Shown piece by piece: positions 50,974 to 54,526 of a stretch of 54,526 bases of DNA (positions within the stretch are counted from its first letter, which is position 1; the number at the start of each line of letters is the position of its first letter). The notes below the pieces were generated by a model that saw only the letters and a program-made list of their open reading frames with translations, made no database searches and was not told the origin of the DNA. The stretch is from contig NZ_QXPZ01000039.1 in the NCBI RefSeq assembly GCF_003664595.1, forward strand, positions 1 through 54,526, given 5' to 3'. A program made the translations under genes and the position numbers. The DNA is from Atopobacter sp. AH10 (lineage in GTDB: Bacteria; Bacillota; Bacilli; Lactobacillales; Aerococcaceae).

Positions 50974-53466
50974 TTAAACCTGACTAGTCTCTTCTACTGT
51001 TTTTTCTTTTTTATTATCCTTTGCTTCTATATAAATTTCACCTTGCCGTGAACCAATCGTCACTTTTTGTCCATAACGAATCTCTCCACTCAAGAGTTTT
51101 TCGCTTAATGGATCTTCAATAAGATGTTGAATTCCTCTCCTGATTGGACGTGCGCCATATTCTGGATCATAGCTCTTCTTCGCTATTTCCTTCAAGGCAG
51201 TTGGCGTAACTTTCAATTGAATTCCCAATTCGCTCATTCGTTTCACAATAGATGCCATCATAAGCCGGACAATTTCTTCAAGATCCTTATCCGAAAGAGA
51301 ATGGAAGACGATCGTTTCATCAATTCGATTTAAAAACTCTGGGCGGAAAGCTTTCTTCAATTCTTCCCGAATACGTTTTTCCATTGCTTCATGGTTTTGA
51401 CTTGGTTGAACAGCTCCAAATCCAACACTCTTCTCGTCTCTCAGAGCTGTAGCACCTAAATTAGATGTCATGATAATAACCGTGTTACGGAAATTAACCT
51501 TCCGACCCTGACTGTCTGTTAAATGACCATCATCCAAGAGTTGTAAAAGGATGTTGAAGACTTCTGGATGTGCCTTTTCAACCTCGTCAAAGAGAACCAC
51601 TGAATATGGCTTTTGTCGAATTTTTTCAGTCAATTGCCCGCCTTGTTCATAGCCCACATAGCCTGGAGGGGAACCCACTAAGCGACTGGTCGTATGCCGT
51701 TCCATAAATTCACTCATATCGATACGAATTAAGGCACTTTCGTCTCCAAACATCGCTTCTGCTAGCGTTTTAGCTAATTCAGTTTTCCCAACACCAGTTG
51801 GTCCAAGAAAAAGGAAGGATCCAATTGGCCTACGAGGATCTTTTAAGCCAGACCTAGACCTACGAATAGCTCGAGCAACTGCGCTAACAGCTTCTGTTTG
51901 CCCAATAACCCGTTTATGTAGCTCTTCTTCTAAATGAATAAGTCTCTCACGTTCACTCGTTTCCATTTGCTTGACCGGAATACCCGTCCACTGTGCCACA
52001 ACTTCATTAATATCTCGTCCAGTCACTTGAGGTCTAACCAGCTCTTTTGGCTCTTGTTGCATCAGCTGATCGAGTTTTTCACGCTCTTTCATCTCTTTCA
52101 AACGATAGGAAGCAGCTTTTTGAAACTCTTGGGTCATCACGGCTTCTTCTTTTTTCTTTTGATACTTTTCAACATTGAGGCGAAGTTTTTCTAAAGGATC
52201 TCCTATACTTTCTTGCTCTAAGCAAACTTTAGCACTCGCTTCGTCCATTAAATCAATAGCCTTATCAGGTAATTGACGAGATGTAATATAACGAGTAGAC
52301 GTCTTCACTGCTGTTTCTAAAGCCTCATCAGTAATGGTCACTTGATGATGGTCTTCATAACGCCCTCTCAATCCTTTTAAAATTTCGATAGTGTCTTCTT
52401 CACTAGGCTCATCCACCATAACCGTTGCAAAGCGCCTTTCCAAAGCAGCATCCTTTTCAAAATACTTTTGGAATTCATCTAAAGTAGTTGCCCCTATGAC
52501 TTGTAACTCCCCACGTGCTAAAGCAGGTTTCAAAATATTAGAAGCATCAATCGCTCCCTCAGCCCCACCTGCTCCAATCAACGTATGAATTTCGTCAATA
52601 AAGAGGATAATATGGCCATCTTCATAAATTTCTTGGATGATTTTTTTCAGTCTTTCCTCAAATTCACCACGAAATTTCGTTCCAGCTACTAAACTGCCAG
52701 TATCCAACATCATCAATCGCTTCTTACAAAGAGATTCAGGTAAATCACCCTTAACCATCCGTTGGGCTAAACCTTCCACAACGGCCGTCTTACCAACACC
52801 AGGTTCTCCTAAGAGAATAGGGTTATTTTTACTGCGGCGACTGAGAATTTGAACCAAGCGACGCACTTCATCTTCTCGACCCACTACTGGATCTAAGAGA
52901 TCTTTACGCGCTTGTTCAGTTAAATCGCGAGCCAATTCATCTAGAGTTGGAGTGCCTTTTGCTTGACTAGGTTGTTTTTGACGGTTGGCTGCACGATTAG
53001 CCTGTTTCGCTACCCTTTGCGGCTCCTTAGCGCCTAATTTTTCAAAAATCAATTCTTGCAAATGGCGTAAGTTGACCCGATTATTCGTCAAAATTCTGCC
53101 CGCTAAACCTTCATCCCGTGTCAAAGCCAATAGAAGCGTTTCTGTTCCAATGGTTTCTTTACCAAGACGTTCTGCATCTTTTGCAGCTTGCATAACAACT
53201 CTCTGGGCACGAGGTGAATAAGGCATATACATTGGGTCTTGAGTAGGAGAAGCGGTCCCATATCCCGTTAAAAGTTCTATCTCATCAAACATCACTTCTG
53301 GTGTTACTTTCAACTCTCTCAAAAGCTTCCCAGCAATCCCGTTCGGTTCACTCGTCAAGCCATATAGCATGTGTTCAGTGCCCACCGTTTGATGTCTAAA
53401 TTGAATAGCTATTTGAGCCGCTAAAAAAACGGCCTGCTTAGCACAAGGTGTAAATGCATCGCTCAA
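50974..53466 (-). CDS. clpC: ATP-dependent Clp protease ATP-binding subunit ClpC
   Basis: An 830-residue AAA+ unfoldase that feeds ClpP. In order: two N-terminal Clp repeats (about 1-145), first AAA domain ([22 protein letters not shown]), a UVR domain (about 415-455), second AAA domain ([26 protein letters not shown]) and the C-terminal D2-small region. The start is TTG, with GGAAGGG before it, directly after ctsR; no ATG gives a full N-domain. An imperfect hairpin overlaps the stop codon. Controlled with ctsR. mcsA and mcsB are absent. Confidence 0.95.
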   Translation of the reverse strand: MSDAFTPCAKQAVFLAAQIAIQFRHQTVGTEHMLYGLTSEPNGIAGKLLRELKVTPEVMFDEIELLTGYGTASPTQDPMYMPYSPRAQRVVMQAAKDAERLGKETIGTETLLLALTRDEGLAGRILTNNRVNLRHLQELIFEKLGAKEPQRVAKQANRAANRQKQPSQAKGTPTLDELARDLTEQARKDLLDPVVGREDEVRRLVQILSRRSKNNPILLGEPGVGKTAVVEGLAQRMVKGDLPESLCKKRLMMLDTGSLVAGTKFRGEFEERLKKIIQEIYEDGHIILFIDEIHTLIGAGGAEGAIDASNILKPALARGELQVIGATTLDEFQKYFEKDAALERRFATVMVDEPSEEDTIEILKGLRGRYEDHHQVTITDEALETAVKTSTRYITSRQLPDKAIDLMDEASAKVCLEQESIGDPLEKLRLNVEKYQKKKEEAVMTQEFQKAASYRLKEMKEREKLDQLMQQEPKELVRPQVTGRDINEVVAQWTGIPVKQMETSERERLIHLEEELHKRVIGQTEAVSAVARAIRRSRSGLKDPRRPIGSFLFLGPTGVGKTELAKTLAEAMFGDESALIRIDMSEFMERHTTSRLVGSPPGYVGYEQGGQLTEKIRQKPYSVVLFDEVEKAHPEVFNILLQLLDDGHLTDSQGRKVNFRNTVIIMTSNLGATALRDEKSVGFGAVQPSQNHEAMEKRIREELKKAFRPEFLNRIDETIVFHSLSDKDLEEIVRLMMASIVKRMSELGIQLKVTPTALKEIAKKSYDPEYGARPIRRGIQHLIEDPLSEKLLSGEIRYGQKVTIGSRQGEIYIEAKDNKKEKTVEETSQV

Positions 53467-53504
53467 TATTATCCCTTCCTTCTACTGTTCTCAATCAAGA
53501 GAAT

Positions 53505-53963
53505 CTAATCCCATAATACTCGTAATTGGTCAATAATCTCTCTTAGCATCTCACTCCGCCAAAGATTACCATCATGATCTTCAGAAATAGCTGGACTCGT
53601 CAAAACCAATAATAAAAGCTGAGTTTCCCTTTTAGTCAACAGTCCATGCCTTTGTAAATCAACTAAGTATTGCCTAGTTTGATTAGGCGTCATTTCCCGT
53701 AAAATTTGAGCTTTCAAGAGGTCTAAAAGATCACCCTCATCTTGAATTTGCAATTTAGAAATACGAATATAGCCACTTCCTCCACGTTTACTTTCAACCA
53801 CATAGCCTTTTGGAATTGTAAAACGTGTATTAATCACATAATTAATTTGAGAGGGTACGCAATCGAACTGAGAGGCTATTTCATTCCGTCGCAATTCGAC
53901 CTCATCCATCCCTTGCAAGTAAGCTTTGATATAACGCTCTATATCATCGGATAGGTTTGCCAT
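53505..53963 (-). CDS. ctsR: Stress-response repressor CtsR
   Basis: A 152-residue repressor of clp genes. The winged-helix N-terminal half (RRNEIASQFDCVPSQINYVINTRFTIPKGYVVESKRGGSGYIRI) includes the GGSGY heat-sensing glycine-rich loop. ATG behind GGGAGGAAAA. It is followed after 38 bases by clpC. A CtsR operator lies in its own promoter. No McsAB is present, as in lactic acid bacteria. Confidence 0.95.
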   Translation of the reverse strand: MANLSDDIERYIKAYLQGMDEVELRRNEIASQFDCVPSQINYVINTRFTIPKGYVVESKRGGSGYIRISKLQIQDEGDLLDLLKAQILREMTPNQTRQYLVDLQRHGLLTKRETQLLLLVLTSPAISEDHDGNLWRSEMLREIIDQLRVLWD

Positions 53964-53993
53964 GATTTTTCCTCCCTTTCATCACTTCTATTA

Positions 53994-54038
53994 TTTGACC
54001 TTTGTTGACTATTATACAGAAACTAAAGAAAATTTCAA
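53994..54038 (-). promoter_or_regulatory. Promoter and CtsR operator of ctsR-clpC
   Basis: Minus strand: AGTCAAC-AAA-GGTCAAA at 53994-54010 matches the CtsR heptad repeat (one mismatch). The -10 TATAAT is at 54011-54016 and the -35 TTGAAA at 54033-54038 (16-base spacer), so the operator is just downstream of the -10. Confidence 0.85.
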
Positions 54039-54290
54039 CACTTAAGCTCCAGCATCTTTTCTAAAAAGGCAGTCCGAGTCAACCAAAAGTAAGGCAAATC
54101 TTTTACAAAAGAGCAGTTTAGATAAAAAATAAGATTTCTCTCTGCCGAAAAACCTTACTTCTTCACTTGTGCCCATAAGCACGCAAATATAATTTATTTA
54201 TTATTATTCGATAACAGAAAAACGACTAGATAACATGTCACTTCTAGATTTCCCTAATTCAAATAGACAAACCGTATTTTTGCCGTCCTA

Positions 54291-54364
54291 TCGGGAAAAC
54301 AGGATTTGAACCTGCGACCCCTACGTCCCGAACGTAGTGCTCTACCAAACTGAGCTATTTCCCG
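54291..54364 (-). tRNA. tRNA-Pro (CGG anticodon)
   Basis: A 74-base cloverleaf on the minus strand: acceptor CGGGAAA pairs with TTTTCCCG, D arm GCTCAGTTTGGTAGAGC, anticodon stem CTACG/CGTAG with loop TTCGGGA (CGG, proline), T arm GGTTCAAATCC. CCA is not encoded. It is a single tRNA. Confidence 0.95.
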
Positions 54365-54463
54365 TTTTGTTGGAAGGAAAAATTATAAGAATTACTTATA
54401 CTTATTCCATTCATTCCTAATAAAGAGCATTAAACTTCCTCTACTTTTCAATCTCCTATTTAA

Positions 54464-54518
54464 CCTGAATTCCCCAACCAATAACGAGCTTAAGTCGTAC
54501 AAATCCTAATTTTATGGT
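54464..54518. repeat. Terminal inverted repeat, right copy
   Basis: Exact reverse complement of bases 1-55. Eight further bases (54519-54526, GTTTGTAC) run beyond the end of the left copy, so the element continues outward past the window. Confidence 0.8.
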
Positions 54519-54526
54519 GTTTGTAC

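Overview
The window looks like a chromosomal contig from a low-GC Gram-positive bacterium of the order Lactobacillales, perhaps near Aerococcaceae or Carnobacteriaceae. The grounds are the ctsR-clpC pair without mcsAB, the dnaX-ybaB-recR-tmk-darA-holB-yabA-trmN6-yazA-rsmI block, a PcsB-like peptidoglycan hydrolase, an LPXTG surface protein with a YSIRK-like signal, and strong AGGAGG ribosome binding sites. The genus is not certain. The first 55 bases and bases 54464-54518 are exact inverted copies of each other, so the contig probably stops in two oppositely oriented copies of one repeated element.

Layout. 1-4.9 kb: a secreted NlpC/P60 hydrolase with a WalR-type box in its promoter, a DUF697 GTPase and a MalY/PatB aminotransferase. 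5.1-9.6 kb: an AT-rich accessory island with an XRE regulator, a TetR regulator, paired TetR-type operators, very small ORFs and a two-ATPase/two-permease ABC operon whose last permease is frameshifted. 9.8-14.2 kb: a uracil permease behind a PyrR-type attenuator and two U32 (TrhP) tRNA-hydroxylation proteins. 14.6-21.1 kb (plus strand): nitroreductase, tRNA-Thr, a membrane protein, a maltose/glucose-type PTS EIICBA with MalR-like and cre-like sites, an EEP-family hydrolase and an AlaX-type editing protein. 21.3-26.5 kb: an AhpD-like protein, an ECF S component coupled to a DUF4430 lipoprotein, an alpha/beta hydrolase and PEP synthase.

27.0-34.0 kb: a sirtuin that has lost its zinc cysteines, a ribose-5-phosphate isomerase B fused to a 147-residue tail with 41 cysteines, an OsmC-like protein, and an amino-sugar operon gntR-agaS-nagA-lacD under a GntR/HutC-like operator. 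This operon would take GalNAc-6-P through galactosamine-6-P and tagatose-6-P to triose phosphates, but its transporter and tagatose-6-P kinase are not in the window. 34.4-40.1 kb: an FAD oxidoreductase, MscL and a 1273-residue collagen-like LPXTG protein.

40.8-54.4 kb is conserved housekeeping DNA on the minus strand: the rsmI-to-dnaX replication/repair/translation operon, the 4.5S SRP RNA, tadA, an aldo/keto reductase, a small membrane protein, clpC-ctsR under a CtsR operator, and tRNA-Pro. The most unusual items are the RpiB-cysteine-repeat fusion, the cysteine-poor sirtuin beside it, and the TetR/ABC island with its small peptides and frameshift.
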